Both the position numbers and the translations under genes were made by a program. Source: Gemmatimonadota bacterium (GTDB taxonomy: Bacteria; Gemmatimonadota; Gemmatimonadetes; Gemmatimonadales; GWC2-71-9). Taken from it: a stretch of DNA of 64,000 nucleotides. The stretch lies in the NCBI GenBank assembly GCA_009692185.1, contig SHZT01000004.1, forward strand, positions 124,001 to 188,000. Reading direction: 5' to 3'. A model generated the notes under the pieces. The model was not told the DNA's origin. It saw only the letters and a list, made by a program, of their open reading frames with translations, and made no database searches. Below are positions 52,848 through 63,320 of this stretch, piece after piece; the stretch's first letter is position 1, and the number at the start of each line of letters is the position of its first letter.

Positions 52848-53864
52848 ATGGTAATTGTCTTCCGGCCCGACGTCAGCGAAGCTGACCTCCAGTTCGTCAT
52901 CGACCGCGTCACCGAGGCGGGGCTCAAGACCCACGTCTCGCGTGGGACCTCCCGGACGATCGTCGGCTGTATCGGCGACGAGGACCGGCTCCGCGAGCTG
53001 GCCCTCCAGTCCCTGCCGGGCGTCGAGACGGTTGTCTCCATCGAAAAACCGTACAAGCTGGCCGCGCGCGAGTACGCCGCGGGCGCCACGGTCATTCCGT
53101 TGGGCAAGGCTCGCCTGGGCGACGGCAGTTTCTCGGTGATCGCGGGGCCGTGCTCGGTCGAGAATGCCGAAATGCTGCTCTCGACCGCCAAGTCGGTGAA
53201 GGCCGCCGGCGCCATCGCGCTCCGGGGCGGGGCGTTCAAGCCGCGCACCTCTCCGTACTCGTTCCGCGGGCTGGGCGAAGAGGCGCTGGAGATCCTGGCC
53301 TCGGTGCGCGAGCAGACCGGGCTCCCGGTCGTCACCGAGGTGATGGACACCCGGCAGGTCGAGGTCGTCTGCAAGTACGCGGACGTGCTCCAGATCGGCG
53401 CCCGCAACATGCAGAACTTCTCACTTCTCTCCGAAGTCGGGCAGGCGCCCAAGCCTGTCCTCTTGAAGCGCGGGCTGGCCGCCACGATCGAGGATTTTCT
53501 CCTGGCTGCCGAGTATGTGCTGAGCTGCGGGAACCGGAACGTGATTCTCTGCGAACGCGGCATCCGGACGTTCGAACGGGCCACACGGAACACGCTGGAT
53601 ATCGCCGCGATCCCGGTGCTCAAGGCCGAGACCCATTTGCCGGTGATCGTAGACCCGTCACATGCGGCTGGCCGGCGGGACCTGGTCCTGCCGCTGGCGC
53701 TGGCCGCGGCGGCCGTTGGAGCAGACGGACTCATCGTGGAAGTGCACCCCGATCCCGACCGGGCGCGGAGCGACGGGGATCAGAGCCTCGACTTCAAGGC
53801 GTTTGCCGGCCTGATGGGTGACGTGATGGCACTGCGCGAAAGCGCCGCGCTCAGGAAGAAATGA
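52848..53864 (+). CDS. aroF: 3-deoxy-7-phosphoheptulonate synthase (AroF-type with N-terminal domain)
   Basis: [87 protein letters not shown]. Confidence 0.95.
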   Translation: MVIVFRPDVSEADLQFVIDRVTEAGLKTHVSRGTSRTIVGCIGDEDRLRELALQSLPGVETVVSIEKPYKLAAREYAAGATVIPLGKARLGDGSFSVIAGPCSVENAEMLLSTAKSVKAAGAIALRGGAFKPRTSPYSFRGLGEEALEILASVREQTGLPVVTEVMDTRQVEVVCKYADVLQIGARNMQNFSLLSEVGQAPKPVLLKRGLAATIEDFLLAAEYVLSCGNRNVILCERGIRTFERATRNTLDIAAIPVLKAETHLPVIVDPSHAAGRRDLVLPLALAAAAVGADGLIVEVHPDPDRARSDGDQSLDFKAFAGLMGDVMALRESAALRKK

Positions 53865-53865
53865 A

Positions 53866-53891
53866 AAGGGCTGCGGAGGTCCGCAGCCCTT
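53866..53891 (+). terminator. Strong hairpin downstream of aroF, convergent with rpsU
   Basis: AAGGGCTGCGGA-GG-TCCGCAGCCCTT; second hairpin GCGCGCCCT...AGGGCGCG at about 53913-53932. Confidence 0.65.
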
Positions 53892-53934
53892 AGCGCTTCA
53901 GCGCCGTTACGAGCGCGCCCTTTCAGGGCGCGAC

Positions 53935-54129
53935 CTACTCAGGACGCTTCTTCGCCTTCCGACGCCGCGCCGCGGCCGCCTGCTGCTTCAGCCGCTTGGC
54001 GATGCTGGGCTTGACGTAGTGGCGCTTCTTGCGCAGGTCCCGAAGAATGTTCGAGCGCTGCACCTTGCGCCGGAACGCCTTGATGGCCCACTCGATGTGG
54101 TCACCTTCCCGCAGTATGATCTCGGTCAA
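53935..54129 (-). CDS. rpsU: 30S ribosomal protein S21
   Basis: (M)TEIILREGDHIEWAIKAFRRKVQRSNILRDLRKKRHYVKPSIAKRLKQQAAAARRRKAKKRPE; TTG start. Confidence 0.94.
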   Translation of the reverse strand: MTEIILREGDHIEWAIKAFRRKVQRSNILRDLRKKRHYVKPSIAKRLKQQAAAARRRKAKKRPE

Positions 54130-54833
54130 TCCCGGCCTCCCGCTGAACGCGCGCGTCCGGCCCGGCTCAATGGCCGGCGCCGATTCTGTTCCGGCGGCTC
54201 GTGCGGTGTGAGTACAACCCGCAGCACGCCGGTCGCCAAATCTACATCCCACATCGAAATCCTGGGCTTCACGAAATTGACATAGTTCTCGGGGCTCAGC
54301 GTGTCCGGCGTGGAGTCCAGGAAATCCAGGACCCGCATACGGAGCAGCACAAACCCGAGGCCGCTCTGCGCCGCCGAAATCCGGAGGCCGATCGGGTCGT
54401 CCAGCGTCCGTCGCACCGATCCCTGGATCACGCCCAGCACGCGCTGGAGAATATCCTTCATTTCCGTGTCGTCGCGCTTGGCCCGGCGCTCGAGCTGGGC
54501 CGCGGTTTCGGGCTCGCACAGGGCCAGGATACGCGTCCGGATCTCTTCGGCATCGGGACCGACGACGTCCTTGGTGCTGTTGGCCCGCTCCGCCGTGGCG
54601 CACATCGCCAGGTCGTTCCGGCCCAAGCCCAGGAAGCGGGTCACCTTCTCGTAGATGTCGGTCCGGGACGGCAGCGGCGGCCGGCGCTTACCGTTCATCA
54701 GTTGCGTCATGTACTCCACGGGGACTTCGGCAACCTCGGCCAACGCGTCAACGGTCCGCTCAGTTTCCTCGAGCCGGTCCTTGAGGAGCTCACCGACTTT
54801 CACGGGCTTCTTGAGCTGCGACGCTGGTTTCAT
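54126..54833 (-). CDS. HTH (XRE-like N-terminus) regulatory protein
   Basis: VGELLKDRLEETERTVDALAEVAEVPVEYMTQLMNGKRRPPLPSRTDIYEKVTRFLGL. Confidence 0.6.
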   Translation of the reverse strand: MKPASQLKKPVKVGELLKDRLEETERTVDALAEVAEVPVEYMTQLMNGKRRPPLPSRTDIYEKVTRFLGLGRNDLAMCATAERANSTKDVVGPDAEEIRTRILALCEPETAAQLERRAKRDDTEMKDILQRVLGVIQGSVRRTLDDPIGLRISAAQSGLGFVLLRMRVLDFLDSTPDTLSPENYVNFVKPRISMWDVDLATGVLRVVLTPHEPPEQNRRRPLSRAGRARSAGGRD

Positions 54834-54855
54834 TCCGCCGATGCCCCCGAATTGC

Positions 54856-55074
54856 CTACTTGTGCCGGAACGTGATCCGACCGCGTGTCAGATCGTAGGG
54901 TGACAGTGCCACGGTAACCCGATCGCCCATCAATACGCGGATGCGGAACCGCCGCATCTTGCCTGCCATGGTCGCAAGGACTCCGTGACCGTTCTCCAAC
55001 TCGACGCGAAACGTCGTGTTGGGAAGGACGTCCTTAACCGTTCCTTCCATCAGTATGTCTTCTTGCTTTGCCAC
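54856..55074 (-). CDS. infA: Translation initiation factor IF-1
   Basis: [72 protein letters not shown]. Confidence 0.97.
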   Translation of the reverse strand: MAKQEDILMEGTVKDVLPNTTFRVELENGHGVLATMAGKMRRFRIRVLMGDRVTVALSPYDLTRGRITFRHK

Positions 55075-55214
55075 CGTACCTCAGATACCGCAGGGAAACA
55101 AAAAAGCGGGACGCCACTTCGGCCCAGTCCCGCTTGCCGCTTGCTCGCCCAACCGACCCTCTAGCCGGTGGCAAGTCTGGAGAGAGAGAATGGTAAGGGG
55201 TCTCCCCAGCCGGG

Positions 55215-55559
55215 TCAACGAACCCGGAAGAGGGACAAAAGGGCGTTCCAGGCGCCGCGAACGGGGGTCGCCTCCGGGGCGCGAGCCATGGCCCCACCCA
55301 GGGCATCCAGGAGCTGGTCGCTGGTGAATGGCTTCCGGACATCCCCGTGCGCACGCTTGAGGTCGCCGATCAACTGCTCGCCCGTCATGCCCGGCAGGCG
55401 GAGGCCGGCCATGACCAGATCGGTGGCGAAGTGGCGGTACTGGGCCAGCGCCCCTTCGCCGTCTATCGCCTCGACCACCTGGTAGCCTTCGACGACCAGC
55501 CGGCGCTTGAGCACGTTCCGGGTCTTCTCGTCATCGTCTATCAGCAGGACCGTTGCCAT
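55215..55559 (-). CDS. Degenerate/short response-regulator receiver domain
   Basis: MATVLLIDDDEKTRNVLKRRLVVEGYQVVEAIDGEGALAQYRHFATDLVMAGLRLPGMTGEQLIGDLKRAHGDVRKPFTSDQLL; Gly at the expected phospho-Asp and the beta4/alpha4 segment missing. Confidence 0.72.
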   Translation of the reverse strand: MATVLLIDDDEKTRNVLKRRLVVEGYQVVEAIDGEGALAQYRHFATDLVMAGLRLPGMTGEQLIGDLKRAHGDVRKPFTSDQLLDALGGAMARAPEATPVRGAWNALLSLFRVR

Positions 55560-55569
55560 GAGGGCGCTC

Positions 55570-56178
55570 TCAGGGTGCGAGTGGCGGTTCGGGCGGCAAC
55601 ATGGACTGCTCAGGTACGCCGGAAATCGTGAGGGTGCGGAAGCACCGCCGACAGCGAAGCTCCCACACTAGCCCGGTGTTCTCCGGGCCGGCGAATGGAT
55701 GACTCAGCACCAACTCACCGTTGCAACACGGGCAGGTAGGCCGGCCACCCGGCGCGAGTGTGCGCTCACGGATCTGCCGGGCTTCTTCCAGGGAGAACCG
55801 GGCGGTGGACCCCGGCGCGTCCGGCCGGTCCTCGGCCATGTGGCGCACGAGCCCAACCAGGACAGGCATGTCGAAGGGCTTCCAGACCACCGGGCGCCCC
55901 GCCTGGGCCAGTTGCGCCCGTACTTCTGGGTCATCGCCCCACGCCGTGACAAACACCAGCCGCTCGGCGAGGTCTGGCCGCTCGGCCTTGAGGGCGTCGA
56001 AGACCTGGAACCCGTTGAAAAACTCCATCCGGACATCGCACACGACGGCCACTACTGGGTGGAGGCCGATCGCGGCCATCGCCGCTAGTCCGTTCTCCGC
56101 CTGGACGACTGCCATTCCATTGCGACTCAACACTTTAGCGATTGCCCGACGGGCGTCCGGGTCATCGTCTACGACCAA
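55570..56178 (-). CDS. Response-regulator receiver protein
   Basis: VVDDDPDARRAIAKVLSRNGMAVVQAENG...VVCDVRMEFFNGFQVFDAL...VTAWGDDPEVRAQLAQAGRPVVWKPFDM; C-terminal CxxC...CxxC-like PTCPCCNGEL...RCRRCF. Confidence 0.82.
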   Translation of the reverse strand: MVVDDDPDARRAIAKVLSRNGMAVVQAENGLAAMAAIGLHPVVAVVCDVRMEFFNGFQVFDALKAERPDLAERLVFVTAWGDDPEVRAQLAQAGRPVVWKPFDMPVLVGLVRHMAEDRPDAPGSTARFSLEEARQIRERTLAPGGRPTCPCCNGELVLSHPFAGPENTGLVWELRCRRCFRTLTISGVPEQSMLPPEPPLAP

Positions 56179-56216
56179 GACAGGGCCTGACGCCCTGACC
56201 TTGCCGGCCGCCGGAC

Positions 56217-57170
56217 TTGGGTCAGCCGACGACGGTGTCTGTGCCGAACCACCCCCCTGCGCGGGGTGATCGCTCGCCGCTCATGCTGGGCATCCTGCTC
56301 ACCGTGCTCAACGTGGTGTTCAACATCGTCCTGATCACCGGCTGGGGGCCGTTCCCGAAGATGGGCACGGCCGGCGCAGCCGCCGGAACGGCCGTGGCGG
56401 GCGCCATCGTTACCGTCGTGGCCATCTGGCTCCTGTTCTCGGGGCGCACCCCGGTCCATTGGCACCGCGGCATGAACTGGAAGCCCGACTGGGTCATCAT
56501 CCGCCAGCTGTTCAAGTTCGGATTGCCGACCGGGTTCCAGGGCGTGGCGATGAACATCGGCGGCGTGCTCATGCTCCGGTTCATGGGATCACTGCAGGAG
56601 AGCGCGCATGTCCAGGCCGCGTACGCCGTCGCCTACACCGAGCTGTTTTCGTTCGTGACGTGGACATCGGTGGGCATCATGGGCGCCACGGCCGCGGTGG
56701 CGGGCCAGAACCTGGGTGCGGGGAAACTGGAGCGCACCGCGCGAGCGGTGCCGATCGCGGCCGGCATAGGGCTTTCCATTGCCGCCTTCTTTGGCATCTT
56801 GTTCGTGCTGATTCCCGGGCCGCTGCTCGCGATATTCGGCATGACCGACCCGGACTCGGTGCGGGTCGGCACGCAGCTGCTTGCGTTCCTCAGTGTCTCG
56901 GGATTGTTCATCACCGTGGCGCTCGCCTTCACCGGCGGGCTCCAGGGCACGGGCGACACCAAGAGCCCGTTCTACATATCACTCGTCTCGCAGGTGGCGA
57001 TTCCGATCGGCATCTGTTCTGCGCTGCAGGCGGCCGGGAACCTCACGCCCACGGGCATCTGGTTCGCGATCGTGGTGGGGCATGCTACGCGGTGTGTGTT
57101 GTCGGTGTTTCGGTTCCGGCAGGAGAAATGGCGTTCGATTCGTGTGGAAGGTGCCCCAGCTCCCGCCTAG
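56217..57170 (+). pseudogene. MATE-family efflux transporter, 5'-truncated (C-terminal part only)
   Basis: GDRSPLMLGILLTVLNVVFNIVLITGWGPFPKMGTAGAAAGTAVAGAI...GLQGTGDTKSPFYISLVSQVAIPI; N-terminal half absent. Confidence 0.75.
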
Positions 57171-57354
57171 TTCAAGCTTCCCACCATCCTATCTCCCCCT
57201 TGTGGCCGGCGAGCTGTGTTCGTCGGGCGGCAGGTCCCTGCGGCTGATGACCGAGAAGTGTTTCGGGCGGCGGCTGCGCACTTCCATGTGCTTCCGCGGC
57301 ACGTCTACGACCTGCTCGCCCACGCGCACGGATATTCGGATGATTTGACCATGG

Positions 57355-58179
57355 TCAGTTAGTCTGGCGGCCTTCGCCCAATCGGCGCGAGTCGGCCGGT
57401 GCCGTCGCCCGGTCCCACCACCCGGCGATCGCGTGCTGGTAACGGTGCGCGAGCCACGCCGCCACGACCGTCAGTCCGCAGCCCGCCAGGAACCACCGGC
57501 CGATATCCGCCACCGTCGTGCCGCGGACGTACATGGTGACGACCGTGAAATCGTTGAGCATGCCGCCCTTGCCCTCGTCGTAGAGCTCCCGCATGAAGTC
57601 ACTCGTCGTGAGCCCCCACGCGAACGACACGTCATGAAACAGGATGACGAACGCGGCCATGGCATACGCCGGCCGCTCGTCCACCTGGAGAATCGCGTAA
57701 CCGCTGATCGCCCGGTATAGAAACACGCCCGCGATGATCAGCTCGGTACCGTGTCCCATGGCGAGAATCAGGACGTCCGCCCAGTCGGCGAACACGATGA
57801 ACGAGTAGAGCACGACGATGCCCACGAGCGCCACGGCCGTCGGGATGTGCCGCCGCACCCGCCACCCGGCGTACGCCAGGAGTCCGTAGACCACCACGAC
57901 GATCCACATCCGTTGTTCCTCCTCGATGGATGTGACGCCGCCACCGTACGCGAAGTCAAACGCGGGCACCGCGGGGTAGCCGAAGACCCACGCGACGACG
58001 GCATGACCCAGCTCGTGCGCGATCGTGATGAGCGGGTTGAGCAGCATGCCGAAGAACGGCAGGAAGGTCAGGACAGCAGCGATCATGAAGCCGAGCCCGA
58101 GCGCGCGCCAGCCCTCACGCGAAATCGTGGCGGCCCCCACCGGGGCTCTCCACTCATCCGGCGGGCCGGCGACACTCAT
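57355..58179 (-). CDS. Membrane M50-like metalloprotease family protein
   Basis: LNPLITIAHELGHAVVAWVFGYPAVPAFDFAYGGGV; polytopic. Confidence 0.72.
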   Translation of the reverse strand: MSVAGPPDEWRAPVGAATISREGWRALGLGFMIAAVLTFLPFFGMLLNPLITIAHELGHAVVAWVFGYPAVPAFDFAYGGGVTSIEEEQRMWIVVVVYGLLAYAGWRVRRHIPTAVALVGIVVLYSFIVFADWADVLILAMGHGTELIIAGVFLYRAISGYAILQVDERPAYAMAAFVILFHDVSFAWGLTTSDFMRELYDEGKGGMLNDFTVVTMYVRGTTVADIGRWFLAGCGLTVVAAWLAHRYQHAIAGWWDRATAPADSRRLGEGRQTN

Positions 58180-59444
58180 CCAGTTACCCGGTACTCGCCC
58201 GATCCTTCCCCTCGGCGCTGCCCCCGGGCCAAGCTCCACTTGAGCAGTGGGGGCGTCGCCATCGTGGTGACGATGACCATGATTACGACCGCCGAGTAGA
58301 CCGCGTCGTCGATGATGCGCTCGGCCCCCACCGTCAGTGTCAGGCCGATGCTGGCGAAGATGAGGCCGACCTCGCCGCGCGGAATCATGCCGATCCCGAT
58401 GGAGAGCCGGTCGAGGCCGCGCCCGGTTGCGCCGAAGTAGCAGGCCTGCTTGCCGATCACGGCGGCGCCGATCAGCGCCGCGGCGAGGCCCAGCACCTCG
58501 ACACGCGCAAAGCTGTCGAGCTGGACCCGCATCCCCATGAGCACGAAGAACACCGGCACGAGCAGGGTCGCAACCGGGCGGATCAGGTCTTCCAGGTGCC
58601 GCTCGCCCCGCTCGGTGAAGTCCCGCCAGTGGACCCGCTCCAGGATGAGGCCGGCGGCGTAGGCGCCCACGATGGGCGCCAGGCCCATGGCGGCCGCACC
58701 CCACGAGAGGGTGAAGCAAAACACGAGTGCGGTGGCCAGCATCACGCCGCTCCCCTGGAGTTGCGCCGTGAGGCCGAACAGGCGCGGTGAGATCAAGGTC
58801 CCCAGCGCGAGCGCGCCCCCGAGGAACACCACCGCCTTGGCGACGATCCAGGCGATCCCGGTGTAGTCAATGCCGCCACCCGAATTGGCTGACTGGATGG
58901 CGCCGCTCACGATCGCGAGAATGACGAGGCCGAGGACGTCGTCGATCACCGCCGCCCCGAGGATGATTCGCGCCTCGGCCGATTGGGAGCGACCGAGATC
59001 CTTGAGGACCCGTGCGGTGATCCCCACGCTGGTCGCCGTCAGCGCGGCTCCCAGGAATGCGTGGGCGTAGGCGCTGTGATCCGGCAGGAGCCACGCGCCC
59101 ACACCCCACCCCAGCGCGAACGGCGTCACCACGCCAAGGACCGCGACGAACAGGGACGGCAGGCCAACTTTGAGCATGTCCCGAACGGTGGATTCGAGGC
59201 CGACCTCGAACAGGAGAATCAGGACGCCGAGCTGTGCGAGGATATCGATGCTGGCGTTGGTCGAGATGTCCCGGACCCACGGCACTCCGGCGAGATAGGC
59301 GTTGCCGAGGAGCACGCCGCCGACCAGTTCTCCCAGCACGGCGGGTTGCCCAACCCGCTGGGCGAGGTGCCCGAAGGTCTTGGCCGTCGCGAGGATCAAC
59401 GCGAGGGCCAGCACCACGGTCGCGATGCTGCTGCCATGATCCAT
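58176..59444 (-). CDS. Cation:proton antiporter (CPA2/KefB-like)
   Basis: FGHLAQRVGQPAVLGELVGGVLLGN..., ALTATSVGITARVLKDLGRSQSAEARIILGAAVIDDVLGLVILAI. Confidence 0.93.
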   Translation of the reverse strand: MDHGSSIATVVLALALILATAKTFGHLAQRVGQPAVLGELVGGVLLGNAYLAGVPWVRDISTNASIDILAQLGVLILLFEVGLESTVRDMLKVGLPSLFVAVLGVVTPFALGWGVGAWLLPDHSAYAHAFLGAALTATSVGITARVLKDLGRSQSAEARIILGAAVIDDVLGLVILAIVSGAIQSANSGGGIDYTGIAWIVAKAVVFLGGALALGTLISPRLFGLTAQLQGSGVMLATALVFCFTLSWGAAAMGLAPIVGAYAAGLILERVHWRDFTERGERHLEDLIRPVATLLVPVFFVLMGMRVQLDSFARVEVLGLAAALIGAAVIGKQACYFGATGRGLDRLSIGIGMIPRGEVGLIFASIGLTLTVGAERIIDDAVYSAVVIMVIVTTMATPPLLKWSLARGQRRGEGSGEYRVTG

Positions 59445-59448
59445 TCGG

Positions 59449-60363
59449 TCAGCCCCTCCGCTCTTCGAGCTTGAGTTCCAGTTCGTCCAGGGTCTTCGGC
59501 CAGTCACTCTTGAGCAGCCGGGACCACGCGCGGTCGGCCAGCAACTTTCCACCGGTCTGACACGTGGCGCAATAGTTGACCTCGTTTTCCGCGTAGGCGA
59601 TGCGCTGGACCGGCGAACCGCACACGGGGCATGGTTGGCGGTGGCGTCCGTGGACGGCCATGCCTTCGCGGAACGCGGTTACGCGGGTGGGGAACGTCTT
59701 CCCTCCGTCGCTCTCGTGCCGGAACTCGTCAATCCACCTCCGCAGGACCGACTGCGTCGCACCGTACAGGCGCTCGAACTCGCCGTCGTCCAGATTCTTT
59801 ACCTGTTGCAGTGGAGACAGTCGCGCCGCGTGGAGGATTTCATCGGAATAGGAATTCCCGATGCCCGACAGGATCCGCGGGTCCGTGAGCGCGCGTTTCA
59901 GCGTGTGATTCTGCGCGGTGAGTGCCGCCCGGAACTCAGCCGGGGTTGCATCCAGGACTTCCAGTCCGCCGCGGTCGTGTTCGGCGAGGCCGGCCTTGCC
60001 GCGGACGAGATGAATGGAGGCCCGGCGCCTGACGCCGGCTTCGGTGAGGAGGAGCGTGCCGGTGGAGAAGTCGAACGCCGCCAGGCCGTACTTGCGAGGC
60101 ACCTTGGCTTTGGCCTCGAGCCACTTGAAGCGGCCCGCGATCATCAGGTGAATGACAATGAAAAGATCGTCCGTGAGCCCCATGACGATCCGCTTGCCCA
60201 GCCGGTCGATGGAAGTGAGGGTCTGTCCGATTGCCTCGGCGAGCGGCGGGTCCACGGAGCGCACGACGAACGGGCCCGAAACACGAATGGCCTTGAGGCG
60301 TGCCCCGGCGATCCGCGGCCGCAGGGCGTCGAGGTAGGTCAGGATGTCGGGTAGTTCGGGCAT
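59449..60363 (-). CDS. mutM: Fpg/Nei-family DNA glycosylase
   Basis: MPELPDILTYLDALRPRIAGARL..., LTDPRILSGIGNSYSDEILHAA, zinc-finger CPVCGSPVQRIAYAENEVNYCATCQTGGK. Confidence 0.92.
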   Translation of the reverse strand: MPELPDILTYLDALRPRIAGARLKAIRVSGPFVVRSVDPPLAEAIGQTLTSIDRLGKRIVMGLTDDLFIVIHLMIAGRFKWLEAKAKVPRKYGLAAFDFSTGTLLLTEAGVRRRASIHLVRGKAGLAEHDRGGLEVLDATPAEFRAALTAQNHTLKRALTDPRILSGIGNSYSDEILHAARLSPLQQVKNLDDGEFERLYGATQSVLRRWIDEFRHESDGGKTFPTRVTAFREGMAVHGRHRQPCPVCGSPVQRIAYAENEVNYCATCQTGGKLLADRAWSRLLKSDWPKTLDELELKLEERRG

Positions 60364-60420
60364 GCCTCCCGGCCCCCTTGCGGTTTGTCATTCCCCGGCG
60401 CTAGGTAAACCCCTCACCCC

Positions 60421-60993
60421 ATGGAGAGAAACATGAAGCTCATCTGTAGAATGGCGCTAGGAGCGGCGGTCTTGTTCGCCCTCCCAGTGCACGCCCAGCA
60501 ACCGGCCGCCCAGCCGGTCGTGGCCAACGCGCTCCGATTCTTCCTCGGGCAGTTTTCAAATAACCTCATTGCCGCCTCCGACGACATGCCCGCGAGCAAG
60601 TACGCCTACAAGTCCACGCCCCAGCAGTTGAGCGTGGCGGACGTGGTCGAGCACCTGGCGGGCTCCAACCTGTTGTTGTGCGGATCGGCGAGCGGCGTCA
60701 CCGCGCCGGTCGAGGCGAAGCTGGCCGGGACACCGGACGTCACCAGTCCCGATACACTGCGGGCGCGGCTTCGCCGGTCGTTCGATTTCTGCAAGTCGGC
60801 ATTTGCATCGCTGGACGATTCCAGGCTGGCCGACAGCGTGCCCTTCTTCGGCGGCCGGAAGGTCACCCGCGCCCAGGTGATCCTGGCCCTCCCGTACGAC
60901 TGGGCGGATCACTACAGCCAGATGGCGATCTACCTGCGGATCAACGGGATCTCGCCTCCGAACGCGCGGGTGCGGGCAGTTCCGACGCCCTGA
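60421..60993 (+). CDS. Secreted DinB-family protein
   Basis: Signal peptide; MPASKYAYKSTPQQLSVADVVEHLAGSNLLLC...DWADHYSQMAIYLRINGISPP. Confidence 0.82.
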   Translation: MERNMKLICRMALGAAVLFALPVHAQQPAAQPVVANALRFFLGQFSNNLIAASDDMPASKYAYKSTPQQLSVADVVEHLAGSNLLLCGSASGVTAPVEAKLAGTPDVTSPDTLRARLRRSFDFCKSAFASLDDSRLADSVPFFGGRKVTRAQVILALPYDWADHYSQMAIYLRINGISPPNARVRAVPTP

Positions 60994-61075
60994 AGTGAGA
61001 AGTAGGATGTGAGAAGCAAGAAGGGGCTCCGGTGCGGGGCCCCTTCTCACTTCTTACATCTTGTTTCTTACTTCA
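60991..61075 (+). repeat. Element J: 7-bp-unit hairpin (40-bp stem, 5-nt loop) filling a convergent intergenic space
   Basis: TGAAGTGAGAAGTAGGATGTGAGAAGCAAGAAGGGGCTCC-GGTGC-GGGGCCCCTTCTCACTTCTTACATCTTGTTTCTTACTTCA. Confidence 0.93.
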
Positions 61076-61080
61076 TGCCG

Positions 61081-61476
61081 TCAGGGCTTCCGGGTCGGCG
61101 CCTTCTTCGCGGCTTCTTCCTTCGCTTCCTTTGCCTCATCCTCGTCGTCTTCGTGCTCGTGGGCGACCACCTTGCCACTCACCGCGTCAACCTGGATCTC
61201 TTCGATCCCGGGCTTGCCAGCGACCTTGATGTCGAATGAGTAGATGAGCTTCCCGCCTTCCTCTTCCAGCTCGTGGCCCTCGACCTTCCCGCCGGGAACC
61301 GCGGCCAGTGCGGTCTTGGTGGCGGCCCCTTCCGAGATCGTGGCCTTCGCCTTGAGGTGGGCTTCGGTCGGTTCCGCCTTGGCGGGGGCGGCGGCCTTTT
61401 GCTGGGCGCCCGCAGCGCCTGCCATGGCGGTGAGGAGAACTACCGCTGATGCGAAAATACGCGTGGAGTGCTTCAT
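61081..61476 (-). CDS. PepSY-domain secreted protein
   Basis: Signal peptide; GGKLIYSFDIKVAGKPGIEEIQVDAVSGKVVAHEHEDDEDE. Confidence 0.8.
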   Translation of the reverse strand: MKHSTRIFASAVVLLTAMAGAAGAQQKAAAPAKAEPTEAHLKAKATISEGAATKTALAAVPGGKVEGHELEEEGGKLIYSFDIKVAGKPGIEEIQVDAVSGKVVAHEHEDDEDEAKEAKEEAAKKAPTRKP

Positions 61477-61534
61477 GAGACCCTCGTGGTGCTGCATGCG
61501 GGAATAATGCACGCCCCGCCGGCCGGGCGTACCT

Positions 61535-63217
61535 CTACTTGACGAGTTTCCGGTACTTGATCCGGTGCGGCACGTCCACGGACGTGCCTTTGCGCTTGTG
61601 ATAGTCGGCCGCGTAGTCCTGGTAGTTCCCCTCGAACCAGACCGCCTCGCTGTCGCCCTCGAAGGCCAGGATATGAGTGGCGATGCGGTCCAGGAACCAG
61701 CGGTCGTGGCTGATGACCACGACACAGCCGGCGAACCGCACGAGCGCGTCTTCCAGCGCGCGGAGCGTGTCCACGTCCAGGTCGTTGGTGGGTTCGTCGA
61801 GGAGCAACAGGTTGCCGCCCTTCTTGAGGAGCTTGGCCAGGTGCAGGCGGTTCCGCTCGCCGCCCGACATGACGCCCACTTTTTTCTGTTGCTCGGTGCC
61901 CCGGAACCCGAAGCTTGCGGCGTAGGCCCGGGCGTTCACCTGCTTGTTGCCGAAGTTGAGGATCTCCTCGCCGCCGGAAATCTCCTGGAAGATGGTGTTC
62001 TTGGCGTTGAGCTCCTCGCGGCTCTGGTCTACGTAGGCCACCTTGACCGTGGAACCCACCGTCAGCGTTCCGCCCTCGGCCTGCTCCGTCCCCATGATCA
62101 TGCGGAACAGCGTCGTCTTCCCGGCGCCGTTCGGCCCGATGATCCCGACGATGCCGCCGCGCGGCAGTGAGAACGAGAGATTGTCGAACAGCAGGCGGTC
62201 GCCGAAACCTTTCTTGAGCTTGTCGGCCACGACAACCTGCTCCCCCAGCCGATCCGGCTTCGGGATGAGGATTTCGGCCGTGTCTTCCCGTGCCTCGTCC
62301 GCGGCGGCAAGGAGCTGCTCGTACGCCTGGATACGTGCCTTGGACTTGGCCTGCCGGGCGCGGGGGGATGCGCGGACCCACTCCAGTTCGCGCTCCAGTG
62401 TGCGCTGCCGGGCCGACGCTTTTTTCTCTTCGACGGCGAGCCGCTTCTGTTTCTGGTCGAGCCACGACGAGTAGTTGCCCTTCCAGGGAATCCCTTCGCC
62501 GCGATCGAGTTCGAGGATGTACTGGGCCACGTTGTCCAGGAAGTAGCGGTCGTGCGTCACCGCGACGACACACCCCGGGAAGTCGTGCAGATAGTGCTCG
62601 AGCCACGCCACCGATTCCGCGTCGAGGTGGTTGGTGGGCTCATCCAGCAGCAGCATGTCGGGCTGGGAAAGGAGGAGGCGGCAGAGCGCCACGCGGCGCC
62701 GTTCGCCTCCCGACAGGTGCTTGACGGGTGAATCGGGTGGCGGCAGGCGGAGCGCTTCCATGGCGACGTCCACCTTGCGGTCCAGCTCCCATGCTCCGAT
62801 CGCCTCGATCCTGTTCTGCATCGAGGCCTGTTTCTCGATCAGCGCGTTCATCTGGTCGTCCGTCATGGGTTCAGCGAACTTCGCCGACAGTGCCTCGAAG
62901 TCCGCCAGCAGCTTGCGGGTTGAGGCGACCGCCTCGTCCACGTTGCCCCGCACGTCCTTGGTCTCATCCAGCTGGGGCTCCTGCGGCAGGTAACCGACCT
63001 TGGTCCCCGGTGCGGGGGCGGCCTCGCCGACGAAATCCTTGTCCACCCCCGCCATGATCTTGAGCAGGGAGCTTTTTCCGGCTCCGTTCAGCCCGAGGAC
63101 GCCGATCTTCGCGTCCGGGTAGAAGGAGAGGTAGATGTCCTTGAGCACCTGGCGGCTCGGCTGAACGACTTTGCCGAGTCCGACCATGGTGTAGATGTAT
63201 TGGCCGGCGGTTGTCAT
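61535..63217 (-). CDS. ettA: Energy-dependent translational throttle protein EttA (ABC-F)
   Basis: Two ABC domains: [88 protein letters not shown]. Confidence 0.96.
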   Translation of the reverse strand: MTTAGQYIYTMVGLGKVVQPSRQVLKDIYLSFYPDAKIGVLGLNGAGKSSLLKIMAGVDKDFVGEAAPAPGTKVGYLPQEPQLDETKDVRGNVDEAVASTRKLLADFEALSAKFAEPMTDDQMNALIEKQASMQNRIEAIGAWELDRKVDVAMEALRLPPPDSPVKHLSGGERRRVALCRLLLSQPDMLLLDEPTNHLDAESVAWLEHYLHDFPGCVVAVTHDRYFLDNVAQYILELDRGEGIPWKGNYSSWLDQKQKRLAVEEKKASARQRTLERELEWVRASPRARQAKSKARIQAYEQLLAAADEAREDTAEILIPKPDRLGEQVVVADKLKKGFGDRLLFDNLSFSLPRGGIVGIIGPNGAGKTTLFRMIMGTEQAEGGTLTVGSTVKVAYVDQSREELNAKNTIFQEISGGEEILNFGNKQVNARAYAASFGFRGTEQQKKVGVMSGGERNRLHLAKLLKKGGNLLLLDEPTNDLDVDTLRALEDALVRFAGCVVVISHDRWFLDRIATHILAFEGDSEAVWFEGNYQDYAADYHKRKGTSVDVPHRIKYRKLVK

Positions 63218-63320
63218 GGGGGCGGAATATAGACGGGGTCACCTCGTTTGCCGACCAGAGCGCCCCGGGGCTATTCTATCGGCTCCACCATCGGTCACCC
63301 CAGAAAAAAGGCACGAAAAC

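Noticed and set aside
53866-53932. Hairpins after aroF as repeat-family members
   Set aside because: Simple perfect stems without tandem units; typical convergent terminators.
57190-57335. Minus-strand small ORF (ISVRVGEQVVDVPRKHMEVRSRRPKHFSVISRRDLPPDEHSSPATRGR)
   Set aside because: Plausible coding look but start and conservation cannot be judged from sequence alone.
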